From contig NZ_CP104285.1 in NCBI RefSeq assembly GCF_025244905.1, positions 2,542,001 to 2,606,000 on the forward strand: a stretch of DNA of 64,000 nucleotides, read 5' to 3'. The notes under the pieces are model-generated. The model was not told the DNA's origin. It did no database searches and saw nothing but the letters and a program-made list of their open reading frames with translations. The stretch is from Enterobacter mori (GTDB lineage: Bacteria; Pseudomonadota; Gammaproteobacteria; Enterobacterales; Enterobacteriaceae). A program made the position numbers and the translations under genes. This document shows positions 28,930-38,917 of this stretch, one piece after another (within the stretch, counting starts at the first letter, position 1; each line of letters begins with the position of its first letter).

Positions 28930-29838
28930 TTAACGGTCTTTCGGGTCGAGGGCATCACGCAGGCCATCGCCGATAAAGTTGAAACAAAACAGGGTGACAA
29001 CCAGGAAGCCCGCCGGATACAGCAGCAACCACGGTGAAACTTCCATCGAGTTTGCACCGTCACTCAACAACGCGCCCCAGCTACTCAGCGGCTCTTGCGT
29101 GCCCAGCCCCAGGAAGCTCAGGAAGGATTCGAACAGGATCATGCTCGGCACCAGCAGTGAGGCATACACCACCACCACGCCCAGAACGTTCGGCACAATG
29201 TGGCGAACCACGATATTACCGGTCGATACCCCACCCACCTGTGCCGCTTCGATAAACTCTTTGCGCTTAAGGCTCAGCGTTTGACCACGCACGATACGCG
29301 CCATATCCAGCCAGGACACCATCCCGATGGCCACGAAAATCAACAGGATGTTCTGACCAAAGAAGGTCACCAGCAGGATCACGAAGAACATGAACGGGAA
29401 GGAGTTGAGGATTTCCAGCAGACGCATCATGACGGAGTCCACTTTCCCGCCGAGATAACCGGAAAGCGATCCGTAGAGCGTGCCGAGGATCACCGCCACC
29501 AGCGCGGCAGCAATACCGACCATCAACGAAATGCGGCCACCGATTGCCACGCGTACCAGCAGGTCACGACCGGATGAGTCGGTACCGAAATAGTGCCCGG
29601 ACTCCATATCTGGCGCACTGGACATCATGCCCCAGTCCGTATCGAAATAGGTGAATTGCGACAGCATCGGTGCCAGCGTCACAAACAGGGCAATGATCAC
29701 CAGTACGACCAGGCTGGCGACCGCAGCACGGTTGTGCATAAAGCGGCGACGCGCATCCTGCCAGAGGCTACGGCCTTCGACTTCCAGTTTTTCACTGAAG
29801 TTTTCCAGCGCCTCGCTGTTTTTCTTACTCAACATCAT
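28930..29838 (-). CDS. oppC: Oligopeptide ABC transporter permease OppC
   Basis: 302-residue permease with a cytoplasmic N-terminal extension (MMLSKKNSEALENFSEKLEV), one N-terminal helix and five more in the binding-protein-dependent transport domain. The EAA loop EFIEAAQVGGVSTGNIVVRH couples to the ATPases. It is identical in layout to E. coli OppC and pairs with OppB. Confidence 0.97.
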   Translation of the reverse strand: MMLSKKNSEALENFSEKLEVEGRSLWQDARRRFMHNRAAVASLVVLVIIALFVTLAPMLSQFTYFDTDWGMMSSAPDMESGHYFGTDSSGRDLLVRVAIGGRISLMVGIAAALVAVILGTLYGSLSGYLGGKVDSVMMRLLEILNSFPFMFFVILLVTFFGQNILLIFVAIGMVSWLDMARIVRGQTLSLKRKEFIEAAQVGGVSTGNIVVRHIVPNVLGVVVVYASLLVPSMILFESFLSFLGLGTQEPLSSWGALLSDGANSMEVSPWLLLYPAGFLVVTLFCFNFIGDGLRDALDPKDR

Positions 29839-29850
29839 GGCGTGCTCCAG

Positions 29851-30771
29851 TTAGTAACGGATTTTAGGGTCGATAACGGCGTACAGCACATCGACAATGG
29901 CGTTAAACAGAATGGTCAGCGCACCAACCAAAATCGTCAGGCTCAGCACCAGCGAGTAGTCACGGTTAAGCGCACCATTAACAAACAGCTGACCAATGCC
30001 CGGCAGGCCGTATATGGTTTCGATAACCATTGACCCCGTAATGATGCCAACGAAAGCTGGCCCCAGGTAAGACAGGACGGGTAACAGCGCAGGCTTCAGC
30101 GCATGCCGTAAAATAATCCGGCGCATCGGTAAGCCTTTCGCGCGCGCGGTACGAATAAAGTTTGAGTGCAGAACCTCAATCATCGACCCGCGCGTGATAC
30201 GCGCGATACTGGCGATGTACGCCAATGACAATGCCACCATTGGCAGTATCATGAACTGCAGCGCCCCACCGTTCCAGCCGCCGCCGGGCAGCCATTTCAG
30301 CGTGATGGCAAATATCATGACCAGCAACGGTGCGACAACGAAGCTTGGGATAACCACCCCGGTCATTGCGACCCCCATGACGGCATAATCCCATTTGGTA
30401 TTTTGTTTTAAGGCGGCGATAACGCCCGCAGCCACCCCGAGAACGACGGCAAGCAGGAATGCTGCAGCACCCAATTTAGCCGATACCGGGAAGCTTGACG
30501 CCACCAGGTCGTTAACGGAGTAGTCTTTATATTTGAATGACGGCCCAAAATCCCCGTGTGCCAGCTGCTTCAGATAGTTGAAGTACTGGGTAGAGATAGG
30601 ATCGTTCAGATGGTATTTCGCTTCAATGTTGGCCATGACTTCTGGCGGCAGCGTACGTTCACCGGTAAAAGGGCTTCCCGGTGCAAGACGCATCATGAAG
30701 AAGGAAATCGTGATGAGAATAAATAGCGTTGGAATCGCTTCAAGACAGCGACGTAGGATAAATTTCAACAT
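29851..30771 (-). CDS. oppB: Oligopeptide ABC transporter permease OppB
   Basis: 306-residue permease with six membrane helices, beginning MLKFILRRCLEAIPTLFILI. The EAA loop lies around NFIRTARAKGLPMRRIILRH. With OppC it makes the inner-membrane pore for peptides delivered by OppA. It is separated from oppA by 84 bp that hold a stable hairpin. Confidence 0.97.
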   Translation of the reverse strand: MLKFILRRCLEAIPTLFILITISFFMMRLAPGSPFTGERTLPPEVMANIEAKYHLNDPISTQYFNYLKQLAHGDFGPSFKYKDYSVNDLVASSFPVSAKLGAAAFLLAVVLGVAAGVIAALKQNTKWDYAVMGVAMTGVVIPSFVVAPLLVMIFAITLKWLPGGGWNGGALQFMILPMVALSLAYIASIARITRGSMIEVLHSNFIRTARAKGLPMRRIILRHALKPALLPVLSYLGPAFVGIITGSMVIETIYGLPGIGQLFVNGALNRDYSLVLSLTILVGALTILFNAIVDVLYAVIDPKIRY

Positions 30772-30822
30772 TGCCCGTACCTTCTGGCGTGTGCCTATAT
30801 TATGTGACGTTGGTTAGACACC

Positions 30823-30846
30823 GTGGGGCGAGTACCCTCGCCCCAC
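30823..30846. terminator. oppA-oppB intercistronic hairpin
   Basis: Perfect 10-bp GC-rich stem GTGGGGCGAG / CTCGCCCCAC with loop TACC, 9 bp after the oppA stop. No T tract follows in the direction of transcription, so it probably protects the 3' end of oppA mRNA or partly attenuates, giving more OppA than permease. Confidence 0.7.
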
Positions 30847-30855
30847 TCATTGCCA

Positions 30856-32484
30856 TTAATGCTTGATAATATAAAGATTCTTAACAGAAATATTATCCAA
30901 CGGGTCTTTACCGGTATAACCCCCTACCCACGGTTTCACCAGACGGGCGTTCACGTAGTAGTAAACCGGTACAATTGCCGAGTCTTTATCGAGTTGTTCT
31001 TCTGATTTCGCGTACAGCTCTGCACGTTGCGCATCGTCAGTCACTTTCAGCGTATCGCCGATAATCTTGTCGAAAGCCGGGCTCTTATAGTGTGCAGTGT
31101 TATTCGAACTGTCACTGAGCATCGTGTTCAGGAAGGATGTCGGTTCGTTGTAGTCCGCACACCAGCCAGCACGTGCCACGTCGAACGTGCCCTGATGACG
31201 GGTATCGAGGAAGGTTTTCCACTCCTGGTTTTCCAGTTTGACGTTCGCCCCCAGGTTTTTCTTCCAGATGGACGCGACGGCAATAGCCAGTTTTTTATGC
31301 AGATCTGACGTGTTGTACAGCAGGTTAAACGTCAGAGGCTTGTCGGCGGTATACCCTGCTTCTGCCAACAGTTTTTTGGCTTCTTCGTTACGTTTTTCCT
31401 GTGACCATTTGAACCACTCAGGTTCAACCAGTTTCATACCGTCGGTGTAAGGCGGAGTGTAGCTGTAAGCGGGCAGATCGCCCTGGTTTTTCACCTTGTT
31501 AACAATGATATCGCGATCCAGCGCCAGCTTCAGCGCGGTACGAACGCGCACGTCGGTGAACGGTGCTTTCTGGTTGTTAATTTCGTAGTAGTACGTGCAC
31601 AGGTACGGATCGACGTGAACTTCTTTCGGGATCTCTTTTTTCAGTTTCTGGAACAGTTCAATCGGCATGTTGTTATAGGTCATGTCGATCTCGCCGCTGC
31701 GGTAGCGGTTAACGTCTGTCACTTCAGAAGAAATTGGCAGGTAAGTCACCTGATTGATCACGGTTTTCGCGTTGTCCCAATACTGCGGGTTACGCTCCAG
31801 AACCATACGTTCGTTGACCACCCAGTCTTTCAGCTTATAAGCACCGTTGGTCACGATATTGGCTGGCTGCGTCCATTTCTCACCAAATTTCTCCACGGCG
31901 GATTTTGGTACCGGGGAGACGGACGGGTGAACAAGCAGCTTATAGAAGTACGGAACAGGTTCGCTCAACGTCACTTCAAAGGTATTAGCATCAATGGCTT
32001 TTACGCCCAGATCGGTAACAGGTTTTTTGCCTGCGATAATGTCATCAATATTGGCGATGTGACCATACTGCAGATAGCTCGCATACGGAGAGGCGGTATT
32101 TGGATTCGCCAGGCGCTGCCAGCTATACACGAAATCTTCGGCGGTGACCGGAGTGCCGTCGGACCATTTAGCATCTTTACGCAGATGGAAGGTCCAGACT
32201 TTGAAATCTTTGTTTTCCCATTTCTCAGCCACGCCCGGAGCCGGGTGGCCGTCTACGTCAGTGACCAGCAGACCTTCGAACAGATCGCGGTTAACGTTCG
32301 ACTCAGGAACCCCTTCAATTTTGTGCGGGTCCAGAGACTGAACTTCCGCACCGTTGTTACGCACCAGCGTCTGTTTTTCAGCCAGTTGCACCCCTGCAGG
32401 CACATCCGCAGCCATTGCGTTGCCCGCGATTAGCGCAGTTAAAATCCCCGCCGCTACCAGATTTTTTTTTGTGATGATGGTCAT
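30856..32484 (-). CDS. oppA: Periplasmic oligopeptide-binding protein OppA
   Basis: 542-residue SBP family 5 protein. The signal peptide MTIITKKNLVAAGILTALIA continues to a cleavage after AMA; mature protein begins ADVPAGVQLAEKQ. It captures peptides of 2-5 residues without much sequence preference. Family marks include KIEGVPESNVNRDLFEGL, YSWQRLANP and the C-terminal DSAIVPVYYYVNARLVKP. The start region carries CA-rich ACCAACACAATG, typical of mRNAs repressed by GcvB sRNA; that regulation is known in E. coli and only inferred here. Confidence 0.97.
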   Translation of the reverse strand: MTIITKKNLVAAGILTALIAGNAMAADVPAGVQLAEKQTLVRNNGAEVQSLDPHKIEGVPESNVNRDLFEGLLVTDVDGHPAPGVAEKWENKDFKVWTFHLRKDAKWSDGTPVTAEDFVYSWQRLANPNTASPYASYLQYGHIANIDDIIAGKKPVTDLGVKAIDANTFEVTLSEPVPYFYKLLVHPSVSPVPKSAVEKFGEKWTQPANIVTNGAYKLKDWVVNERMVLERNPQYWDNAKTVINQVTYLPISSEVTDVNRYRSGEIDMTYNNMPIELFQKLKKEIPKEVHVDPYLCTYYYEINNQKAPFTDVRVRTALKLALDRDIIVNKVKNQGDLPAYSYTPPYTDGMKLVEPEWFKWSQEKRNEEAKKLLAEAGYTADKPLTFNLLYNTSDLHKKLAIAVASIWKKNLGANVKLENQEWKTFLDTRHQGTFDVARAGWCADYNEPTSFLNTMLSDSSNNTAHYKSPAFDKIIGDTLKVTDDAQRAELYAKSEEQLDKDSAIVPVYYYVNARLVKPWVGGYTGKDPLDNISVKNLYIIKH

Positions 32485-33211
32485 TGTGTTGGTACTCCAC
32501 TCATTATAATTACTGGCCTTCGCCAGCTGTGTAATCCCCTTTTGGGGCCTGTACAGCGCAGGAGTTTTTTTATGCTGCTGCCAGGTTCTTTTTTCTACTT
32601 CTTGCTATCACCGACTTTTTTATTACTGACCGCTCGTATGGCCGTCTTGCGTCGATTCTTAACACGCCGCCCCGTCTGCGACGTGTTATGGATTTCTGAG
32701 ACGAAACTATATGAAAATAATTCTCATCTACTTGTTTAATTCTGCAAAATATAAGGCCGGAAAGTATCAAATGGCGCAAACACCCGCCAATACATTTTGC
32801 AAATTTGTTAAGCAATTCTCTTTTACGAAGGATGCAGCTTCTCTGAAAATCGTCTTACCGGACAGCAGTTATCAAAAAATCAATGTATATTCAATAAGAT
32901 GTAAAAAATCTTCTCTGCACGCACTTCGCTGCGTCACCTTAGTCAGATTTTGCACAAAAATTTAACAACTGGTTATTATTTAGCACATTCTTCTAGGGGA
33001 GCATTGAAATTACTAATATCATTTCGGATATCACTCAGCAAGCCCCAGACTATCATGTGAGTAAAATAACAGAGCATTCGAAGGATTTATGTGCAGGCGG
33101 GTGGGTAAGAAAGAATTAACTCGTTGAAATACAAGTAAAGTAAATTATTAGTAGAATTTATTATGTCATGTTCACATTTCAACTTTATTATATGATTTGC
33201 TGATAATGACG
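32485..33211. other. oppA upstream region, long gene-free stretch
   Basis: About 730 AT-rich bases between the oppA start and the ychE terminator, where oppA leader and promoters must lie. It contains an inverted repeat AACACG...CGTGTT (about 32660-32686). Small frames exist, including one with a hydrophobic stretch beginning at ATG 32572, but they have no ribosome binding site and biased T-rich composition, so I do not call genes. A long oppA leader is also known in E. coli. Confidence 0.5.
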
Positions 33212-33238
33212 TAAAAAAACGGAGCCCCTGGCTCCGTC
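33212..33238 (-). terminator. Terminator of ychE
   Basis: ACGGAGCC (33219-33226) / GGCTCCGT (33230-33237) with a 3-nt loop; on the minus strand followed by seven T residues. Confidence 0.9.
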
Positions 33239-33253
33239 CTTTCATATGAAGTT

Positions 33254-33901
33254 TTAATGCAATAACCCGGGGAAAATGCTTTTAATGCCGGTAACGATAA
33301 ACTCAATACCCAACGCCATCAGTAGCAGACCCATGATACGGGTAATAACGTTGATGCCTGTTTGCCCTAACAGCCGCACCAGCCAGGGGGCCATGCGGAA
33401 TACGCCCCAACAGCAGAGCGCGAAAAGCGCAATCGCCACGGAAAAACCGATCAGGTGCATCAGACTGTGATAGCGCGTCCCCCACACTATCGTCGAGCTA
33501 ATGGCCCCCGGACCCGCCATCAGCGGCAAGGCCAACGGAACGACACCGATACTTTCACGGACCGCCGTTTCTGATTTCTCCTGTTTGTTCTGTTTATCCT
33601 CACCCAGCTTACCGCTGATCATCGACATGGCGATGGTGACAACCAGGATCCCGCCCGCAATACGGAAGGAATCAATAGAGATACCGAATAACTGCAGAAT
33701 GGCGTCACCCAGGTAAAGCGACGTCAGCAGAATAATCGCTACCGATAAGTTTGCCGTCAGGTTGGTTTTATTTCTGGCAACGGCTGTCTGGTAGCTGGTC
33801 ATACTGATGAAGACAGGAATAATCCCCACTGGGTTCACCAGTGCAAACAAACCAATAAAAAACTTAAAATATGTAGGGAAATCAAAGAGCGTTTGAATCA
33901 C
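33254..33901 (-). CDS. ychE: MarC-family inner-membrane protein YchE
   Basis: 215-residue UPF0056/MarC-family protein with six predicted membrane helices. Family landmarks are FALVNPVGIIPVF, FRIAGGILV, PLALPLMAGPGAISS and RIMGLLLMALGIEF. Function is unknown; the old link of MarC to multidrug resistance was withdrawn for E. coli. The gene is divergent from adhE across a 478-bp region. Confidence 0.94.
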   Translation of the reverse strand: MIQTLFDFPTYFKFFIGLFALVNPVGIIPVFISMTSYQTAVARNKTNLTANLSVAIILLTSLYLGDAILQLFGISIDSFRIAGGILVVTIAMSMISGKLGEDKQNKQEKSETAVRESIGVVPLALPLMAGPGAISSTIVWGTRYHSLMHLIGFSVAIALFALCCWGVFRMAPWLVRLLGQTGINVITRIMGLLLMALGIEFIVTGIKSIFPGLLH

Positions 33902-34379
33902 ATTTAGCTCCGCTAATGAGCATGTTCAGGGACAGAAAATATGTCATGATAAAACCGCGCTGAAGATACGCTTTTTTGCAGCATTCTTCACCAGAAATCT
34001 GTGCCAAAACGTTATCATTTCATGATGTTAAACATTTGTAGAATCAATGATAGCGTCACTTCCAATAGTTACGTAATTATTTAACAGTGGAAAATTCTTG
34101 GCGAAATAGGCTGCTGAAAGGTATCAGCTTAGGGAAAAATTGATGCAGATCATGATTTCCGTACTCAGAAGTGAGTAATCTGATTACGCCGCCAGGGAGA
34201 TCACCTATCAAAAAGGTATGATGCTAAGGTAAGGCTCTTTTAGTAAATTAGTGAACTGGAGCAAGAAGTAAGCCCTTGTTTTACTGTGTGTTACGCAAGT
34301 GGTATCGGGTCTGACTATACTGTGTGACGTATCGAGCGCTGGTTTACTAAAAGAGTTTAAACATTATCAGGAGAGCATT
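33902..34379. promoter_or_regulatory. adhE upstream region and 5' leader
   Basis: 478 bp of control sequence. TTGATGCAGATCAT (34140-34153) is an FNR/CRP-like palindrome. GCTGAAAGGTATCAGC (about 34123-34138) resembles a Cra-type site. A perfect 13-bp inverted repeat, CTCTTTTAGTAAA (34235-34247) and TTTACTAAAAGAG (34343-34355), brackets about 95 nt of leader just before the Shine-Dalgarno AGGAG (34369-34373). In E. coli the adhE leader folds over the start region and needs RNase III processing for translation; the repeat fits this. A small open frame from 34299 is in frame with adhE, but begins upstream of the real start. Confidence 0.7.
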
Positions 34380-37058
34380 ATGGCTGTTACTAATATCGCT
34401 GAACTGAACGCACTCGTCGAGCGCGTTAAAAAAGCCCAGCGTGAATATGCCAATTTCACCCAAGAACAGGTTGATAAAATCTTCCGCGCGGCCGCACTGG
34501 CTGCTGCAGATGCTCGAATCCCTCTCGCTAAAATGGCCGTTGCCGAATCCGGTATGGGTATCGTTGAAGATAAAGTGATCAAAAACCACTTTGCTTCAGA
34601 GTATATCTACAACGCCTATAAAGATGAGAAAACCTGTGGCGTGCTGTCTGAAGACGACACTTTTGGTACCATCACTATTGCAGAACCTATCGGCATCATT
34701 TGCGGTATCGTTCCAACCACTAACCCAACGTCTACTGCTATCTTCAAATCACTGATCAGCCTGAAGACCCGTAACGCAATCATCTTCTCCCCGCACCCAC
34801 GTGCAAAAGACGCGACCAACAAAGCAGCAGATATCGTTCTGCAGGCTGCAATTGCCGCTGGCGCACCAAAAGATTTGATTGGCTGGATTGATCAGCCGTC
34901 TGTTGAACTGTCCAATGCACTGATGCATCACCCGGACATTAACCTGATTCTGGCGACCGGTGGTCCTGGTATGGTTAAAGCCGCGTACAGCTCCGGTAAA
35001 CCAGCCATCGGCGTAGGCGCAGGTAACACCCCTGTTGTTATCGACGAAACGGCGGATATCAAACGTGCCGTTGCGTCTGTACTGATGTCAAAAACCTTCG
35101 ACAACGGCGTGATCTGTGCGTCCGAGCAGTCTGTTGTGGTTGTTGATTCCGTATACGATGCCGTGCGCGAACGTTTCGCAAGCCACGGCGGCTACCTGCT
35201 GCAGGGTAAAGAGCTGAAAGCCGTTCAGGACATCATCCTGAAAAATGGCGCACTGAATGCTGCTATCGTAGGTCAACCAGCATACAAAATTGCTGAGCTG
35301 GCAGGCTTCACCGTTCCGGCAACAACCAAGATCCTGATTGGTGAAGTGAAAGTTGTCGATGAAAGCGAACCGTTCGCTCACGAAAAACTGTCTCCAACTC
35401 TGGCAATGTACCGTGCGAAAGATTTCGATGACGCGGTTGAGAAAGCAGAGAAACTGGTTGCCATGGGCGGTATCGGTCACACCTCTTGCCTGTACACTGA
35501 CCAGGATAACCAGCCAGAACGTGTTGCTCACTTCGGTCAGAAGATGAAAACTGCACGTATCCTGATCAACACCCCTGCTTCTCAGGGTGGTATCGGTGAC
35601 CTGTACAACTTTAAACTCGCACCTTCCCTGACTCTGGGTTGTGGTTCCTGGGGTGGTAACTCCATCTCTGAAAACGTTGGTCCAAAACACCTGATCAACA
35701 AGAAAACCGTTGCTAAGCGAGCTGAAAACATGTTGTGGCACAAACTTCCGAAATCTATCTACTTCCGCCGTGGCTCTCTGCCAATCGCGCTGGATGAAGT
35801 GATTACTGATGGCCACAAACGTGCGCTCATCGTGACTGACCGTTTCCTGTTCAACAACGGCTACGCAGATCAGATCACCTCTGTGCTGAAAGCCTCTGGC
35901 GTTGAAACTGAAGTCTTCTTTGAAGTTGAAGCTGACCCAACCCTGAGCGTTGTTCGTAAAGGTGCTGAACTGGCAAACTCCTTCAAACCAGATGTGATTA
36001 TCGCACTGGGTGGCGGTTCCCCAATGGACGCCGCGAAAATCATGTGGGTCATGTACGAGCATCCGGAAACCCACTTCGAAGAGCTGGCACTGCGCTTTAT
36101 GGATATCCGTAAACGTATCTACAAGTTCCCGAAAATGGGCGTGAAAGCGAAAATGATCGCTGTCACCACCACTTCCGGTACCGGTTCAGAAGTGACGCCG
36201 TTTGCGGTTGTAACTGATGATGCAACAGGTCAGAAATACCCACTGGCTGACTACGCGCTGACTCCAGATATGGCTATCGTTGATGCCAACCTGGTTATGG
36301 ATATGCCGAAATCACTGTGTGCCTTCGGTGGTCTGGATGCCGTGACTCACGCCCTGGAAGCTTATGTGTCTGTACTGGCGTCTGAATTCTCCGACGGTCA
36401 GGCTCTGCAAGCTCTGAAACTGCTGAAAGAGAACCTGCCAGCCTCTTACAACGAAGGGGCAAAAAACCCGGTAGCGCGTGAGCGTGTACACAGTGCTGCA
36501 ACCATCGCAGGTATCGCGTTTGCGAACGCCTTCCTGGGTGTTTGTCACTCCATGGCACACAAACTGGGTTCTCAGTTCCACATTCCTCACGGTCTGGCGA
36601 ACGCCCTGTTGATTAGCAACGTTATCCGTTATAACGCGAACGACAACCCAACCAAGCAGACTGCATTCAGCCAGTACGACCGCCCACAAGCACGTCGTCG
36701 TTACGCTGAAATCGCTGACCACCTTGGTCTGAGCGCACCGGGTGACCGCACTGCTGCGAAGATTGAGAAACTGCTGGCATGGCTGGACAGCATCAAAGCT
36801 GAGCTGGGTATTCCTAAATCTATCCGTGAAGCAGGCGTTCAGGAAGCTGACTTCCTCGCTCACGTAGATAAGCTGTCTGAAGACGCATTTGATGACCAGT
36901 GTACGGGTGCTAACCCGCGCTACCCACTGATCTCCGAGCTGAAACAGATTCTGCTGGATACCTACTACGGTCGCGAGTTCAAAGAAAATGACACTGTCGC
37001 TGCAAAAGTTGAAGCGCCTGTTGTTAAAGCTGACAAAAAAGCGAAGAAAAGCGCTTAA
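34380..37058 (+). CDS. adhE: Bifunctional acetaldehyde-CoA / alcohol dehydrogenase
   Basis: 892-residue fermentative enzyme converting acetyl-CoA to acetaldehyde and ethanol with two NADH. The N-terminal aldehyde dehydrogenase (about 1-440) holds the catalytic Cys in [11 protein letters not shown]. After a linker, the iron-dependent alcohol dehydrogenase (about 450-870) has the NAD motif [10 protein letters not shown] and the metal-binding region [17 protein letters not shown] with [10 protein letters not shown]. It assembles into spirosomes in E. coli. ATG 34380 has AGGAG 6 nt upstream and the E. coli N-terminus [16 protein letters not shown]. The C-terminal tail is Lys/Ala-rich. Codon use suggests high expression. 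Confidence 0.98.
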   Translation: MAVTNIAELNALVERVKKAQREYANFTQEQVDKIFRAAALAAADARIPLAKMAVAESGMGIVEDKVIKNHFASEYIYNAYKDEKTCGVLSEDDTFGTITIAEPIGIICGIVPTTNPTSTAIFKSLISLKTRNAIIFSPHPRAKDATNKAADIVLQAAIAAGAPKDLIGWIDQPSVELSNALMHHPDINLILATGGPGMVKAAYSSGKPAIGVGAGNTPVVIDETADIKRAVASVLMSKTFDNGVICASEQSVVVVDSVYDAVRERFASHGGYLLQGKELKAVQDIILKNGALNAAIVGQPAYKIAELAGFTVPATTKILIGEVKVVDESEPFAHEKLSPTLAMYRAKDFDDAVEKAEKLVAMGGIGHTSCLYTDQDNQPERVAHFGQKMKTARILINTPASQGGIGDLYNFKLAPSLTLGCGSWGGNSISENVGPKHLINKKTVAKRAENMLWHKLPKSIYFRRGSLPIALDEVITDGHKRALIVTDRFLFNNGYADQITSVLKASGVETEVFFEVEADPTLSVVRKGAELANSFKPDVIIALGGGSPMDAAKIMWVMYEHPETHFEELALRFMDIRKRIYKFPKMGVKAKMIAVTTTSGTGSEVTPFAVVTDDATGQKYPLADYALTPDMAIVDANLVMDMPKSLCAFGGLDAVTHALEAYVSVLASEFSDGQALQALKLLKENLPASYNEGAKNPVARERVHSAATIAGIAFANAFLGVCHSMAHKLGSQFHIPHGLANALLISNVIRYNANDNPTKQTAFSQYDRPQARRRYAEIADHLGLSAPGDRTAAKIEKLLAWLDSIKAELGIPKSIREAGVQEADFLAHVDKLSEDAFDDQCTGANPRYPLISELKQILLDTYYGREFKENDTVAAKVEAPVVKADKKAKKSA

Positions 37059-37070
37059 TTGACAGCCTAA

Positions 37071-37099
37071 TAAAAAACCCGCCAATGGCGGGTTTTTTT
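37071..37099. terminator. Bidirectional terminator between adhE and tdk
   Basis: ACCCGCC / GGCGGGT stem with loop AAT, flanked by a run of A and by seven T residues. Confidence 0.93.
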
Positions 37100-37133
37100 A
37101 TGTCTGCCGATCAGCAAAGAAATCTGTTCAGAC

Positions 37134-37748
37134 CTATTTCCGATTATCACTCTGGATAGCCGTCAGTGAACCTACAACAAGTGCTTCTTTATAGTGCTTG
37201 CGGCAGACCGATACATAGCGCTCATTGCCCCCTATAACGACCTGCTCGCCATCCGCGTAGGGTTTCCCCGATTGGTCGAGACGAAGCACCATACTGGCTT
37301 TACGGCCGCAGAAACAGATAGTCTTCAGCTCAACGAGCTTATCCGACCATGCGAGCAAATACTGGCTGCCAGCAAATAACTCACCGCGAAAATCGGTACG
37401 TAGACCATAACAGAGTACGGGAATATCCAGTTCGTCAACGACGTCAGAAAGCGCATGAACCTGTTCACGCGTCAGGAACTGGCTTTCATCTACCAGAACA
37501 CAATGGATGGGCTTAGCGGCATGTTCAGTGCGGATATCATCCAGTAAATCCGTTTGCGGGTTATACAGCCTTGCTGGCGACGAAAGTCCTATTCTTGAGC
37601 TTACCTTCCCTGCACCAAAGCGATCGTCGATTTCAGCGGTGTATACAACGGTGCGCATCCCCCGCTCTTGATAATTGTATGAGGATTGCAGTAACGCCGT
37701 CGATTTCCCTGCATTCATTGCCGAATAGTAGAAATAAAGTTGTGCCAT
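37134..37748 (-). CDS. tdk: Thymidine kinase
   Basis: 204-residue type II thymidine kinase of the salvage pathway. The P-loop [14 protein letters not shown] is near the N-terminus, LVDESQFL is the Walker B region and the zinc-binding cysteines are in TICFCGRKA and VCRKHYKE. Met at 37748 is used because the product then starts [14 protein letters not shown] like E. coli Tdk; 28 upstream codons are open. It is convergent with adhE. Confidence 0.96.
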   Translation of the reverse strand: MAQLYFYYSAMNAGKSTALLQSSYNYQERGMRTVVYTAEIDDRFGAGKVSSRIGLSSPARLYNPQTDLLDDIRTEHAAKPIHCVLVDESQFLTREQVHALSDVVDELDIPVLCYGLRTDFRGELFAGSQYLLAWSDKLVELKTICFCGRKASMVLRLDQSGKPYADGEQVVIGGNERYVSVCRKHYKEALVVGSLTAIQSDNRK

Positions 37749-38298
37749 TGGCCGAAGAACCCTAATCAATGTGTAATATTCCCGATGAATCATTGTACCA
37801 TATTTTGTCCCGTCATCAGCGATACACCGCACAGACTATGCCGCTTAACCCGTGATTAACCCTCGGTAGTTTTAGAAAATAATGCGTTAAAACATACATT
37901 AAACGCTTACCGGGCTGCCAATAAGCAACATATGCAGCCAAACATAACACTTCTTTTTATACTGGAATCTACGTTCATTAAAATTCACTATTTATTAACT
38001 ATTCTTGTCTTAGTCGCGTGTCCCTGAAGTAATACAAAAGGCTGATATTTATCAGCCGCAACTATAATTCCTGAGGGAAATGTCACAAAATCAAACATGC
38101 TTACCGCTGGTTTTTGCCGTTCGACGTGAAATCATCAGACCAGACAAACGGCGAAATTTAAGTTAGCGTAATTAATAATAGCGACGACGATTTCGTATTT
38201 TTTGAATTCCTTACATTCCCACCTATTGCACAACTCAATTTATCGCTCTATTATTAGGACAACAAACCACCCCCCATTATAAGTTTGAGATTACTACA
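37749..38298. other. tdk-hns divergent intergenic region
   Basis: 550 AT-rich bases carrying the promoters of tdk (minus) and hns (plus). hns is autoregulated through curved AT-rich DNA in E. coli. A hairpin GGCTGATA / TATCAGCC (38040-38057) is followed on the minus strand by TTTTGT, a terminator-like shape that no annotated gene explains. I see no ORF with a ribosome binding site. Confidence 0.5.
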
Positions 38299-38712
38299 AT
38301 GAGCGAAGCACTTAAAATTCTGAACAACATCCGTACTCTTCGTGCGCAGGCAAGAGAATGTACCCTCGAAACGCTTGAAGAAATGCTGGAAAAATTAGAA
38401 GTTGTAGTTAATGAGCGTCGTGAAGAAGAAAGCGCAGCTGCTGCTGAAATCGAAGAACGCACTCGTAAACTGCAGCAATATCGCGAAATGCTGATTGCAG
38501 ATGGTATCGATCCAAACGAATTGCTGAACAGCATGGCTGCGGCTAAAACCGGTACCAAAGCAAAACGCGCTGCTCGTCCAGCTAAATATAGCTACATTGA
38601 TGAGAACGGCGAAGAGAAAACCTGGACCGGCCAGGGTCGTACTCCAGCTGTTATCAAGAAAGCAATGGATGAGCAGGGTAAACAACTGGATGACTTCCTG
38701 ATCAAGGATTAA
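38299..38712 (+). CDS. hns: Nucleoid-associated global repressor H-NS
   Basis: 137-residue xenogeneic silencer. The N-terminal coiled-coil dimerisation region (about 1-64, [20 protein letters not shown]) is followed by a linker and the C-terminal AT-DNA-binding domain with [16 protein letters not shown], where QGR is the minor-groove hook. It is very close to E. coli H-NS. It is monocistronic, with an AT-rich upstream region and a terminator. Confidence 0.98.
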   Translation: MSEALKILNNIRTLRAQARECTLETLEEMLEKLEVVVNERREEESAAAAEIEERTRKLQQYREMLIADGIDPNELLNSMAAAKTGTKAKRAARPAKYSYIDENGEEKTWTGQGRTPAVIKKAMDEQGKQLDDFLIKD

Positions 38713-38730
38713 TCTGAATCTATTTGCAAA

Positions 38731-38757
38731 AATCCCGCTAAATGCGGGATTTTTTTT
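38731..38757 (+). terminator. hns terminator
   Basis: ATCCCGC / GCGGGAT stem with loop TAAAT, followed by a run of T residues. Confidence 0.93.
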
Positions 38758-38864
38758 ACGCGAAATTCCGCTGAGCAACCCTTTACACTCTGTCATATGT
38801 CGCCACAGACTATTTAATGTCTTTTACAATCCCTCTCCAGCGGCCACTGAGCCTCGTTATGGAC

Positions 38865-38897
38865 ATAAAAAAACCGGTGGGCATCGCCACACCGGTC
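38865..38897 (-). terminator. galU terminator
   Basis: ACCGGTG (38873-38879) / CACCGGT (38890-38896) with further GGC/GCC pairing inside; on the minus strand followed by seven T residues. Confidence 0.88.
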
Positions 38898-38917
38898 TTG
38901 TACAACTGAGTATCAGG

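Noticed and set aside
32542..32739. Hydrophobic small frame upstream of oppA (from ATG 32572, MLLPGSFFYFLL)
   Set aside because: Leu/Phe content comes from a T-rich stretch; no Shine-Dalgarno and no recognised homologue. It lies antisense to the oppA leader.
35088..36074. 328-codon minus-strand frame inside adhE
   Set aside because: Mirror frame produced by biased codon use in a highly expressed gene; no start signal and product has no recognisable motif.
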